A stretch of DNA of 64,000 bases from Bordetella sp. BOR01. Lineage in GTDB: Bacteria > Pseudomonadota > Gammaproteobacteria > Burkholderiales > Burkholderiaceae_B. The notes under the pieces are model-generated. The model was not told where the DNA came from. It saw nothing but the letters and a program-made list of their open reading frames with translations, and did not search any database. Shown here piece by piece: positions 48,870 to 57,213 of the stretch. The first letter of the stretch is position 1; each line of letters begins with the position of its first letter. The position numbers and the translations under genes were made by a program. Where the stretch lies: contig NZ_JAHUWT010000004.1 in assembly GCF_019218885.1 (NCBI RefSeq), positions 186,001 to 250,000 on the forward strand, given 5' to 3'.

Positions 48870-48886
48870 AGTCCATCAGACGGACA
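48870..48886. promoter_or_regulatory. IclR-like operator, copy 1
   Basis: AGTCCAT-CAG-ACGGACA matches the perfect palindrome next to the iclR gene (AGTCCAT-TGT-ATGGACT, 52764-52780) at 12 of 14 arm positions. It overlaps the early transcribed region of the dioxygenase operon, a typical repressor position. Confidence 0.55.
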
Positions 48887-48911
48887 TGCTGCCATTGACG
48901 AGAGATTTCCC

Positions 48912-49907
48912 ATGCACCGCCACGCCATCACCTTGATTTTTTCCGACGGCGAGTCGCGCCGCTTCGATGCCGAGCCGGGCGCCGGGCTGGTGCCGGCCGC
49001 CGAGCAGGCCGGCTATCACTTGCTGGCCGATTGCGGCGAAGGCAACTGCGGCACCTGCATGGCCTCGCTGCTGTCCGGGTCGGTCAGCCTGGGCGAGTAC
49101 GACCGATACACGCTGGTGGACGAAGACCGCGCCAGCGGCGCGATCCTGCCGTGCGTGAGTTCGCTGGATGGCCCCTGCGTGATCGAGTTTCCGTACGAGT
49201 TCTCCGAATGCATGGCGGCCCAGGCGGCGCCCGCGCGGGGCTGTATTGCCGGGGTGCAGCGCGTGGCGGCGCAGACATTGCGGCTGGACGTGACGCTGGA
49301 GCAGGCCCCCGATTTCCTGCCGGGGCAGTATGTGCACCTGGGGCCGCCGCAGGCCGATTGGACGCGCGCCTTTTCCATGGCCAATGCACCGGGCGCCGAC
49401 TGCCTGAGTTTCTATGTGCGCGAACTGGATAACGGGCGCTTTTCAGGCTGGCTGGGCCAGGTGGACATCGGACAGGAGATCAGCGTGGGAGCGCCGCGCG
49501 GCGCGTTCTTCCTGCGTGACGAAGCACGTCCGCGCCTGTTCGTGGCCGGCGGCACGGGCCTGGCACCCATCATGTCGATGCTGCAGGTGCTGGCGGACTC
49601 GCCCGCGCCAGAGGCGCCCCTGCACATCGTGGTCGGCGCACGCAGCGGCGCCCACTTGTTTGCCCGCGACAAACTGGCCGAGCTGGCGGCGCGCATTCCC
49701 GGCGCCCAGGTGCACTGGGCCGCCGAGCACGACGCGCCGGCCGGCTGCCATGCCGGCCGCGTCACCGACCTGATCGAGGCCATGGCGCTTGCCGCCGATA
49801 CGCGCGCCTACGTCTGCGGTCCGCCCGCCATGGTGGAAGCGGTGCGGCAATCGGTGGTCAAGGCCGGCGCGGCGGGGACCGACGTGCTGTGCGAAAGATT
49901 CAGTTGA
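48912..49907 (+). CDS. Ring-hydroxylating dioxygenase reductase (2Fe-2S/FAD/NAD)
   Basis: 331-residue electron-transfer subunit. N-terminal plant-type 2Fe-2S ferredoxin domain with C41, C46, C49 and C81; FAD domain with RAFSMANAP; NAD domain with GGTGLAPIMSM and CGPPAMV. It passes electrons from NADH to the Rieske oxygenase encoded next. This ferredoxin-first layout is that of BenC/AntC-type reductases. First gene of the reductase-alpha-beta operon, 59 bp before alpha. Confidence 0.94.
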   Translation: MHRHAITLIFSDGESRRFDAEPGAGLVPAAEQAGYHLLADCGEGNCGTCMASLLSGSVSLGEYDRYTLVDEDRASGAILPCVSSLDGPCVIEFPYEFSECMAAQAAPARGCIAGVQRVAAQTLRLDVTLEQAPDFLPGQYVHLGPPQADWTRAFSMANAPGADCLSFYVRELDNGRFSGWLGQVDIGQEISVGAPRGAFFLRDEARPRLFVAGGTGLAPIMSMLQVLADSPAPEAPLHIVVGARSGAHLFARDKLAELAARIPGAQVHWAAEHDAPAGCHAGRVTDLIEAMALAADTRAYVCGPPAMVEAVRQSVVKAGAAGTDVLCERFS

Positions 49908-49966
49908 ACCAGATATGGCGCGTACCGCCAGGTGCGTGCTTCTTGTTGATTTCAATGGAGGCCTGA

Positions 49967-51319
49967 ATGAGCGGCAAGACTTACGAACACTATGTGGACC
50001 TGAAAAAGGGCTTGGTCAGCCGGGACATGTTCTTCCAGGAAGGCGTGTATCGCGACGAATTGGAAAAACTGTTTCCCCGGGTGTGGCAGTTTGTCGGCCA
50101 TGAAAGCCAGATTCCCAATCCTGGCGACTATTTCGCCTCGCGCATGGGCGAGGAATCGGTGATTCTGTGCCGTGACAAAAAGCAGCAGATCCACGTGTTC
50201 CTGAATTCGTGCCGCCACCGTGGCATGAAGGTCTGTCTGTACGACGAAGGCAATACGTCGCTGTTTACCTGCCCCTACCATGCCTGGAGCTACACGCTCG
50301 ACGGCAAGCTGCAGGGCGTGCCCATGTACAAGACCATTTACGAAGGTTGCATGGAAAAGGCCGACTGGGGCCTGATCGAGCCGCCCAAACTGTGCAATTA
50401 CAAGGGCACCATCTGGGCCAACTGGGATCCGGAAGCGCCTGATTTCCTGGCCTACCTGGGCGATGCCAAAGAGCACCTGGACCTGGCGCTGGATTGCCGC
50501 GATGGCCGCGAGGGGGGCTCGGAAGTTTTTGGCGGCATCACCAAGTGGATCATCCCGTGCAACTGGAAATTCCCGGCCGAGAATTTCATGGGCGACACAT
50601 ACCACAACGTCAGCCATAAATCGGTGGACCTGATCGGCATCGGGCCCAGCGCCAAGGCCGATGTCAAGGGCCGGCGCGACAACGAGCTGGAACACGCCAA
50701 GCACTTGTGGATCAACTTCCCGCAGGGCCACGGCGTGCATAGCGCCATCATGCCCGAGGGACAGGAATACGTGGAGTCATTCAAGGACAACCCCGAGGTC
50801 GAGGCTTACTTCCGCCAGTGCTTCGAAGAACGGCGCAAGCGCCTGGGCGACAAGTCGCGCCTGCGCCCGTTCGTGGGCACGATTTTTCCGAACACCTCGT
50901 TTCACGGCAACCAGCCGCGCTCGATCTTTGTATGGCACCCGCACGGGCCCGACAGCGTCGAGGTCTGGCGCTTCTTCCTGGTGGACAAGGATGCGCCGCC
51001 GGCGGTGAAGGATTTCCTGCGCCACTACTACATGCGCTATTCGGGCCCGGCCGGCATGACCGAACAGGACGACATGGAAAACTGGAATTACGCCACGGCC
51101 GCGAGCCGCGGCACCATCGCGCGGCGCTACCCGTACAACTACCAGCAATCGCTGGGCAAGTCGGCCGTCAACGATCCGGTGCCGGGCAATGTCTGCCTGC
51201 AAGTGGGCGAAGAGAACCCGCGTGCTTTGTACAACCGCTGGCGCGACTACATGGAGGGCAAGGATTGGGACGACTTGCTGGGCAAGAACGATCCCATGTA
51301 CCAGCCCACGCAGGGTTGA
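49967..51319 (+). CDS. Aromatic ring-hydroxylating dioxygenase, alpha subunit
   Basis: 450 residues. Rieske centre ligands C82, H84, C102 and H105 (SCRHRG ... CPYHAW); catalytic iron ligands probably H213 and H217 with bridging D210 in MGDTYHNVSH, plus a distal Asp in the VEVWRFFLVDKD region. The spacing and flanking motifs resemble the phenylpropionate/biphenyl (HcaE) group more than benzoate enzymes. It catalyses cis-dihydroxylation of an aromatic ring; the true substrate is unknown. GGAGG ribosome site. Confidence 0.94.
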   Translation: MSGKTYEHYVDLKKGLVSRDMFFQEGVYRDELEKLFPRVWQFVGHESQIPNPGDYFASRMGEESVILCRDKKQQIHVFLNSCRHRGMKVCLYDEGNTSLFTCPYHAWSYTLDGKLQGVPMYKTIYEGCMEKADWGLIEPPKLCNYKGTIWANWDPEAPDFLAYLGDAKEHLDLALDCRDGREGGSEVFGGITKWIIPCNWKFPAENFMGDTYHNVSHKSVDLIGIGPSAKADVKGRRDNELEHAKHLWINFPQGHGVHSAIMPEGQEYVESFKDNPEVEAYFRQCFEERRKRLGDKSRLRPFVGTIFPNTSFHGNQPRSIFVWHPHGPDSVEVWRFFLVDKDAPPAVKDFLRHYYMRYSGPAGMTEQDDMENWNYATAASRGTIARRYPYNYQQSLGKSAVNDPVPGNVCLQVGEENPRALYNRWRDYMEGKDWDDLLGKNDPMYQPTQG

Positions 51320-51348
51320 GCCGCCGGCAGCCATTCCAGGAGCATGTG

Positions 51349-51951
51349 ATGAACACCCAGGTTTCCCCCGTGCCGGCGCGCCAGGCGCACGGCGACGCCA
51401 CCCGCCACGAGCCGGCCGCCATGCAGCGCTTGCTGCTGCGGCTGGAGGTCGAAGAATTTCTTTATCGCGAAGCCGACCTGATCGATACGCGGCGTTTCGA
51501 CGATTGGCTGGCCACGCTGGCCGACGATCTCAGCTATTTCATGCCGATCCGCCGCAACGTCAAGTTCGGCACCCATGACGAGCGCGAGAACACGCGGCAG
51601 GGCCGCGACATCAGTTGGTTCGACGAAGACAAGTGGACCTTGCGCAAGCGCGTCGAACAGATCCAGACGGGCGTGCACTGGGCCGAAGAGCCGCTGTCGC
51701 GCGTCTGCCATACGGTAAGCAATGTGCGCGTGCACGCAGTACGCGACTTGCCCGATGGCGGTTGCGAGGTCGATGTGGGATCGCGCTTTCTGGTGTACCA
51801 GAACCGCGTCGAGTACGAGACCCACTTCTTCGTGGGCAAGCGCAACGACACGCTGCGCCGCCAGGCGGGCGGGCCCTGGCAGCTGGCCCGCCGCGAGATC
51901 ATCCTGGACCAGAACGTGCTGCTGGCCAAGAACCTTACCGTGTTCTTCTAA
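51349..51951 (+). CDS. Aromatic ring-hydroxylating dioxygenase, beta subunit
   Basis: 200 residues, SnoaL/NTF2-like beta subunit (core LLLRLEVEEFLYREADLIDTRRFDDWL; C-terminus RREIILDQNVLLAKNLTVFF). It supports the alpha3-beta3 hexamer. The start at 51349 follows CAGGAG; the frame is open far upstream through the alpha gene, but only this start gives the family N-terminus. Its TAA stop overlaps the stop codon of the convergent iclR gene. Confidence 0.94.
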   Translation: MNTQVSPVPARQAHGDATRHEPAAMQRLLLRLEVEEFLYREADLIDTRRFDDWLATLADDLSYFMPIRRNVKFGTHDERENTRQGRDISWFDEDKWTLRKRVEQIQTGVHWAEEPLSRVCHTVSNVRVHAVRDLPDGGCEVDVGSRFLVYQNRVEYETHFFVGKRNDTLRRQAGGPWQLARREIILDQNVLLAKNLTVFF

Positions 51952-52763
51952 GCCGCGCCGGGCGCCTTGCCCGCATGGCCCAGCAGGGCGGACAGCTCGG
52001 CCGATGCCTGGGTGACCAGGGCGGCCAATGACGCCACGCGGTCCTTGTCCAGCCGCACCGCCGGGCCGAATACGCCGATCGAGCCGGCCACCATACCGGC
52101 CTGGTCGAAGAACGGCGCGGCCACGGCGGTAGCGCCCCGGATCAGTTCGTCGTGGCTTTCGGCATAGCCCTTCTTGCGCACTTGCGCCAGGTCGCGCTGC
52201 AGGCGGGCGGGCTCGATGTCCAGGTTCTGGCTGTAGCGCGCGAGCTGCGCCCCGGATGGCCCGGAGAAGGCCAGGATGGCGCGTCCGCTGGCGCCGCGTT
52301 CGATTTTTTCACTGTAGCCCACGCCGCGCTTGAAGCTCAGCGGCTGGGGGCAGGGTAGTTCGGCCACGCAAAGCCGCAGTTCGCCCTGGGGGATGAACAA
52401 GGCCACGGTTTCGCGGGTTTGTTCCCAGACTCGCTGCAGCACGGGCTGCGCCAGGCGGGGCAGGTCCAGGCCGGCCGTCCAGATGTGCGCCAGGCGGCCC
52501 ACCGCGGGGCCCAGGCTGAAGCGCTGGGGATCGCCCTCGGACACGATGAAACCCTGGTTTTCCAGCGTGTACAGCAGGCGGTACAGCGTGGGGCGGCTCA
52601 GGTCGACGCGCTGGGCGAGTTCGATGGCAGAGAGCTGGAAATCTTCGGGGGTAAAGGCTTGCAGGATGGCCAGGGCGCGATCGACGGCGCGCACGCCTTC
52701 GGGAATTTTTTCCATGGACGATATGGCAATGGGCTGGGTAAGGGTTTTCGATAGATTGATCAT
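51948..52763 (-). CDS. IclR-family transcriptional regulator
   Basis: About 271 residues. Winged helix at roughly 25-85 (VRAVDRALAILQAFTPE ... LSRPTLYRLLYTLENQGFI) and a GAF-like effector domain (about 100-265) with the family signature around IGVFGPAVRL. It lies between the dioxygenase operon and a Bug gene in a catabolic cluster, where IclR proteins usually control the pathway. The start is uncertain: ATG 52763 (used) directly abuts its probable operator; ATG 52715 would give a more typical start near MEKIPEGVRAVDRA. Confidence 0.92.
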   Translation of the reverse strand: MINLSKTLTQPIAISSMEKIPEGVRAVDRALAILQAFTPEDFQLSAIELAQRVDLSRPTLYRLLYTLENQGFIVSEGDPQRFSLGPAVGRLAHIWTAGLDLPRLAQPVLQRVWEQTRETVALFIPQGELRLCVAELPCPQPLSFKRGVGYSEKIERGASGRAILAFSGPSGAQLARYSQNLDIEPARLQRDLAQVRKKGYAESHDELIRGATAVAAPFFDQAGMVAGSIGVFGPAVRLDKDRVASLAALVTQASAELSALLGHAGKAPGAA

Positions 52764-52780
52764 AGTCCATTGTATGGACT
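52764..52780. promoter_or_regulatory. IclR-like operator, copy 2 (perfect palindrome)
   Basis: AGTCCAT-TGT-ATGGACT, a perfect 7+3+7 palindrome between iclR and the Bug gene. A close copy sits at the dioxygenase promoter (48870). Probable autoregulatory site that could also control the Bug gene. Confidence 0.65.
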
Positions 52781-52797
52781 TAAATCTCATAAATAAG

Positions 52798-52809
52798 TTA
52801 ACAAGTTAA
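52798..52809. promoter_or_regulatory. TTAAC-N2-GTTAA palindromic box, copy 2
   Basis: TTAACAAGTTAA, 25 nt before the Bug gene ATG. Matches the boxes at 48768 and 57141. Candidate MarR/HpaR-type operator. Confidence 0.5.
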
Positions 52810-52833
52810 TCACAACGCATTCCAGGAGACATC

Positions 52834-53802
52834 ATGAGACTTCCCCACTTGATTGCGGCCTGCTGCCTGGCGGCCGTTACCCATGCGCTGCCCGCGGCGG
52901 CCTACCCGGACAAGCCCGTCAATGTGGTGGTCGGCTTCGCGCCGGGCGGCACCAACGACATCCTGGCGCGCCTGGTGTCTTCGGAACTGGAAAAGCGCCT
53001 GGGCCAGCCTTTCATCGTCGAGAACAAGCCCGGCGCCAACTCGATGATCTCGGCCAACTACGTGAAGGCTGCGCCCAATGACGGCTACACGCTGCTGGTG
53101 ATATCCAGTGGCGGCCTGACGGTGAACCCGGCGGTGTACAAGCCCGGACGGCTGACGTACGACCCGGTAAAAGACTTCACGCCGATCGCACTGCTGGCGA
53201 AGTTCCCGCTGGTGATCACCACCGGCCCCAAGCTGAAGGACGTGAAGTCGGTGGCCGAGCTGATCGCGCTGCAGAAGTCGCAGAAAATGCCGCTGACGCA
53301 TGGCGTGGCAACGTCGACGTTCCAGTTGGCGGCGGAGTTGATGGCGACGATGGCGGGTGTGGACTTCACCCATGTGCCTTACCGGGGCTCGGGGCCGGTG
53401 GTGGTGGACCTGACCGGCGGGCAGATCGACCTGGCCTTCCTGGACAGCGCCGCGGTGATCCCGTCGGTGAATGCGGGGCGCTTGCACGCGCTGGCCGTGA
53501 CCACCATCGAACGCTCTCCGGTGCTGCCCGATGTGCCCACAGTGGCCGAATCGGGGCTGGCCGGCTACGACGTGCCGATCTGGAGCGCGCTGGTGGCGCC
53601 GGCGGGCACGCCGCCTGAAGTGGTGCGCACCCTCAATGCCGCATTGGCCGATATCCTGAAACAACCCGAGATCAAAGAGCGCTACCAACAGTTGGGCATG
53701 GATACGGGTTCGGCCGACGGCGAAGTGCTGGGCCGGGCCATTTCCACCGATATCGAACGTTGGACCAAAGTGGCGCGCGACGCCGGCATCCAGCTCGAAT
53801 AA
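52834..53802 (+). CDS. Bug/TctC-family periplasmic solute receptor
   Basis: 322 residues, signal peptide ending about residue 23 (ALPAAA), then the Bug core YPDKPVNVVVGFAPGG. Presumably captures an aromatic acid or related carboxylate for the surrounding pathway; no dedicated transporter membrane genes are adjacent. CAGGAG lies before the ATG. Divergent from iclR, with both kinds of cluster boxes in the 70-bp gap. Confidence 0.93.
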   Translation: MRLPHLIAACCLAAVTHALPAAAYPDKPVNVVVGFAPGGTNDILARLVSSELEKRLGQPFIVENKPGANSMISANYVKAAPNDGYTLLVISSGGLTVNPAVYKPGRLTYDPVKDFTPIALLAKFPLVITTGPKLKDVKSVAELIALQKSQKMPLTHGVATSTFQLAAELMATMAGVDFTHVPYRGSGPVVVDLTGGQIDLAFLDSAAVIPSVNAGRLHALAVTTIERSPVLPDVPTVAESGLAGYDVPIWSALVAPAGTPPEVVRTLNAALADILKQPEIKERYQQLGMDTGSADGEVLGRAISTDIERWTKVARDAGIQLE

Positions 53803-53848
53803 GCCGGCGGCACAAGGCCGCGGCACCAGCGGGCCGCGGCGCCGTGCT

Positions 53849-54244
53849 TCAGGCCTGGCGTGCCTGCAGGTATTGGCGGTAGTTGTTGTGCTTCAGGTTC
53901 AGTACCGGGTCGGCCTCTTCCAGTTGCAGGCTCAGGCCTAGCGGTAATAGCGCCATCAGCGGCGCCGTGTAGGCGCGCAGCGCGGCGAACACCCGTTCGG
54001 CCGCGCGCTGTTTTTCAGCGGCGTCACGGCCATGACCGATCTTGATGGTGACATGGATGAAGGTGTTGTCCGGATGGCCATCGACGATCAGGTAGTCTTC
54101 AATGGCAATGGCGCGCGTGCGCGCGCCGGCCAGGGGGAACACGCTGCCGTCGTCGATGGCGCTGTCCTGCACGGTGCGCATCAGCTGGGGCACGTCCAGG
54201 CGCGGACGCAGGTTATTGGAATACTCGATCCAGATATGGGGCAT
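53849..54244 (-). CDS. hpaF: 5-carboxymethyl-2-hydroxymuconate delta-isomerase
   Basis: 131 residues, CHMI family, tautomerase fold. The catalytic Pro2 is present (MPHIWIEYSNN). It converts 5-carboxymethyl-2-hydroxymuconate to 5-oxopent-3-ene-1,2,5-tricarboxylate in homoprotocatechuate degradation. GGAG ribosome site. It stands alone between the Bug gene and a LysR gene, with a LysR-type palindrome 18 bp upstream of its start. Confidence 0.94.
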   Translation of the reverse strand: MPHIWIEYSNNLRPRLDVPQLMRTVQDSAIDDGSVFPLAGARTRAIAIEDYLIVDGHPDNTFIHVTIKIGHGRDAAEKQRAAERVFAALRAYTAPLMALLPLGLSLQLEEADPVLNLKHNNYRQYLQARQA

Positions 54245-54261
54245 GGCGGTCTCCGAGCAAT

Positions 54262-54287
54262 TTGATTATCATGTTAATGATAGTCAA
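54262..54287. promoter_or_regulatory. LysR-type palindrome between hpaF and lysR
   Basis: 11-bp arms TTGATTATCAT (54262-54272) and ATGATAGTCAA (54277-54287) with one mismatch around GTTA. It contains T-N11-A pairs and sits in the divergent hpaF/lysR gap, as expected for a LysR-family binding site. Confidence 0.6.
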
Positions 54288-54363
54288 ATCCGCCATGCCC
54301 CACAATGAAAAAGCCCGCGCAGATTGTCTTGTATTGGCGTGTCGGCCGGCCGGCGCACCGGCC

Positions 54364-55260
54364 ATGACACCCACCCTGCGCCAATTGCAGGCCTTTGCCC
54401 ACGTCTATCGATTGGGCAGCCTGACCCAGGCCGCGCAAGCCATGCATGTGACGCAGTCGGCCGCCAGCGTGCTGTTGCAGCAGCTGGAAGAGGCGCTGGG
54501 CGTGCGCTTGTTCGACCGGACCTCTCGCACGCTGCGCCCCACGGATGCCGCCCATGAAGCCTACGCCATGGCGCAGCGCGTCTTGCGCGATGTCGATCAG
54601 CTGGTTGGCAACGCCCGCGGGCTGGCCGACCGCCGGCGCGGGCTGCTGCATTTCGCGGTGACCACTTCGGTGGCAGCTACGCTGATGCCGGTGGTGATCG
54701 AACAGTTTCAACAGCGCTATCCCGATATCCGCCTGGTGATGCACGACATGAGCCCCGACAGGCTGATCGCGCCGGTGCTCGAGCAGGATGTGGAATTCAG
54801 TATCGGCACGCCCGATGCGCGCGCCCCGGGCATTACGCTGACGCCGCTGCTGCGCGACCAGCTTGGCGTGGTGTGCCGCGACGATTCGCCGCTGGCCATC
54901 CGCAAGCGCCTGCGCTGGCGCGACCTGAGAGAGTTTCCGCTGATTACCGTACGGCACGGCAACGGCATACGCACGCTGATCGACAGCGCCATGTCGCAGA
55001 CCGGTATCGATTTCCATCCCGCCTGGGAAGTGTCCTTCCTGTCGACTGCACTGGCCTTGACCGCGCGCGGCCTGGGCGTGTCGGTGCTGCCGGGGTACCT
55101 GGTCAGCGGGTTCCAGTATCCCAATCTGTTGACCCGGCCGCTGCACGAGCCGGCGGTCGAGCGCAGCCTGTATCTGGTGACACGCAAGGCGCACGCGCTG
55201 TCGCCGGCCGCCACGGCGCTGATCGGCATCTTCAATGAAATGCTGGCGCAGCCGCGCTGA
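54364..55260 (+). CDS. LysR-family transcriptional regulator
   Basis: 298 residues. Winged helix at 1-60 (MTPTLRQLQAFAHVYRLGSL), effector domain about 90-290. Divergent from hpaF with a palindrome between them, so it likely controls hpaF and itself, perhaps also the FAD hydroxylase gene that converges on it. The start at 54364 gives the usual LysR N-terminus; longer in-frame starts (ATG 54295, TTG 54262) would add up to 34 residues, the longest running through the palindrome. No good ribosome site separates them. Confidence 0.9.
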   Translation: MTPTLRQLQAFAHVYRLGSLTQAAQAMHVTQSAASVLLQQLEEALGVRLFDRTSRTLRPTDAAHEAYAMAQRVLRDVDQLVGNARGLADRRRGLLHFAVTTSVAATLMPVVIEQFQQRYPDIRLVMHDMSPDRLIAPVLEQDVEFSIGTPDARAPGITLTPLLRDQLGVVCRDDSPLAIRKRLRWRDLREFPLITVRHGNGIRTLIDSAMSQTGIDFHPAWEVSFLSTALALTARGLGVSVLPGYLVSGFQYPNLLTRPLHEPAVERSLYLVTRKAHALSPAATALIGIFNEMLAQPR

Positions 55261-55311
55261 ATGGCGCGGCTGCGCCGCGAGTCTCATCTTGCAGGAATGT
55301 CGTCTTGCAGT

Positions 55312-56967
55312 TCAGTGCGCGGCGCCGCACAGCCGCGCCACCAGGGCGTTCGAATCGGCGGGCAGGGCATCACCGCGCCAGGCAACGTGCTGGTCGGGGC
55401 GCGACAGTAGCAATGCATGGCGGTACACCGCGGCGCGCGGGTCGCGGCGGTCGACATCCAGCACGGCCAGCGGCAGGCCGCGGGCCTGGGCGGCGCGCTG
55501 CAGCGGTCCGGCGTCGATGGCGGGGTCGAAGCGCAGCAAGGTATAGCCCGGGCCCAGCGCATCGTAAAGAGGCGTGCCGTCCTCCAGTTCGAAGTACGGC
55601 GTGCGGCAGCCGGGCACGGTGGCGGCCGTGAAGGCACCCATGGAATAACCCGGCGCCGGCTCGTCGTCGTAGTCAATCAGCGGCGAACGATCGTAGAAAT
55701 AACCGAAGTTCAGCCCGGCGCAACAGTACTGCTGCACGTTCAGGTCATAGGCGGCGCGGCCCAGCGCCGTGCGCAGCGCCTCGCCCTGGGGGCCGGCTTG
55801 TTCGATGCCGTCCGGCACGCTCTTGCGCTGGCTGGCCATAGCATGCGCATGGTTCATGGCAAAGTGCGACACCTGCTCGGTAATGGGCAGGCGCTCGGCC
55901 TCATAGGCGTCCAGGATGCCGGGGGCGCCCCAGCCCTGCAATCGCGCGGCCAGCAGCCAAGCCAGGTTGGCCGCGTCGGCGATGCCCGCGTTCATGCCGT
56001 AGCCTGCGTAGGGCACCCACAGGTGGGCCGCATCGCCGCACAGGAACACGCGCCGGTCGCGGAAGCGGTCGGCCACCAGGCGGCGGCCGTACCAGTCTTC
56101 CTTGCTGATGACGTCGTAGCGGAAGCCGGCATCCACCCCCAGGATGGCGCGTATGGCGGCGTCGCGGTCCACCGACTCGAAATCGGGTTCGTCTTCGCGC
56201 AGGTAGTTGTGGATCAGCCAGCGTTCCCGGCCGTCGATGGCATACATGTTGCCGCTGCGGCGCGGGTTGAGCGAGAACGTGGCCCAGGCGGGCGTGTGCT
56301 GGAAGCGCGCCAGCAGGTCCGGGGCGTGGATATAGGTGGATTGCACTCGCTGCACTACCGGGTCGCCGCGCAATTGGGCACCGATATGTTTGCGCACCAT
56401 CGAGCGGCCGCCGTCGCAGCCGGCCAGGTAGGCACAGCTGAAGTCCAATTGTTCGCCGGTGTCCACCTGTTCGGCCACGGCCCGCACGCCATGCTCGTGC
56501 TGCTCGAAGCCGCGCAGCGCCACGCGGTTCAGGATGCGGATGCGCGGCTGCGCTTCGGCGTGCAGGAACAGGATAGGTTCCAGGTAGATCTGGTTGATGC
56601 GATGGGGCGGCTCGGCCGTGGGCCAGCCGGTGTCCGGGCCTTTGGTAGCGGTGTAGCGGTCGCGCCGGCAGGGAATGGGAATACGCGCCAGTTCCTGGCC
56701 GGTGGCGGTGGTGCGGTAGGCGATGTCGTGCGGATAGTCTTCAGGCAGCCCCGCCTGCCGCACTGTATGGGCCACACCCAGGCGGCGCAGGATCTCCATC
56801 GAACGCGCCGACACATGGTTGCATTTGACGTTGGGCGGCTCCAGCCGCTGGCGCGGTTCCAGGACCGTGACGCCGATGCCGCGGGCGGCAAGTTCCATGG
56901 CCAGCACCAGGCCTACCGGGCCGGCGCCGGCTATCAGTACGTCGGTCTGGGTGGGCTGGGTCGTCAT
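55312..56967 (-). CDS. FAD-dependent aromatic-ring monooxygenase (MhpA/PheA type)
   Basis: 551 residues, class A flavoprotein hydroxylase. Dinucleotide motif GAGPVG (14-19), DG motif CDGGRS (about 190), GD motif FLCGDAAH (about 300) and a C-terminal thioredoxin-like domain (about 430-545) typical of the phenol hydroxylase/MhpA/TfdB group. It should add one hydroxyl ortho to an existing phenolic OH using NAD(P)H and O2. In this cluster it could make 3,4-dihydroxyphenylacetate from a hydroxyphenylacetate in place of HpaBC. GGAG ribosome site. Confidence 0.93.
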   Translation of the reverse strand: MTTQPTQTDVLIAGAGPVGLVLAMELAARGIGVTVLEPRQRLEPPNVKCNHVSARSMEILRRLGVAHTVRQAGLPEDYPHDIAYRTTATGQELARIPIPCRRDRYTATKGPDTGWPTAEPPHRINQIYLEPILFLHAEAQPRIRILNRVALRGFEQHEHGVRAVAEQVDTGEQLDFSCAYLAGCDGGRSMVRKHIGAQLRGDPVVQRVQSTYIHAPDLLARFQHTPAWATFSLNPRRSGNMYAIDGRERWLIHNYLREDEPDFESVDRDAAIRAILGVDAGFRYDVISKEDWYGRRLVADRFRDRRVFLCGDAAHLWVPYAGYGMNAGIADAANLAWLLAARLQGWGAPGILDAYEAERLPITEQVSHFAMNHAHAMASQRKSVPDGIEQAGPQGEALRTALGRAAYDLNVQQYCCAGLNFGYFYDRSPLIDYDDEPAPGYSMGAFTAATVPGCRTPYFELEDGTPLYDALGPGYTLLRFDPAIDAGPLQRAAQARGLPLAVLDVDRRDPRAAVYRHALLLSRPDQHVAWRGDALPADSNALVARLCGAAH

Positions 56968-57140
56968 GCAATGTCTCCTGGTGGCGCGCCGGGGCGGGCG
57001 CTGTGGAAGAAGATTGCAGCACGGGCCGGGTCATAAATAAATCGAAAGTTTTTTATTCATTCATCGTGTTTGTTCATGGATCGAATGACCTGCGCAGGCG
57101 GGTTCGGCCGCATTGACAGCCTGTCCCAAACCATAGATCA

Positions 57141-57152
57141 TTAACTAGTTAA
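57141..57152. promoter_or_regulatory. TTAAC-N2-GTTAA palindromic box, copy 3
   Basis: TTAACTAGTTAA, a perfect 12-bp palindrome 61 nt before the hpaE ATG. Same motif as at 48768 and 52798. Confidence 0.55.
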
Positions 57153-57213
57153 TTATTTTTTCACGGCAACGGGAATTCCCGTCGACAGGCACAGACGCGC
57201 AAGGAGAATATTC

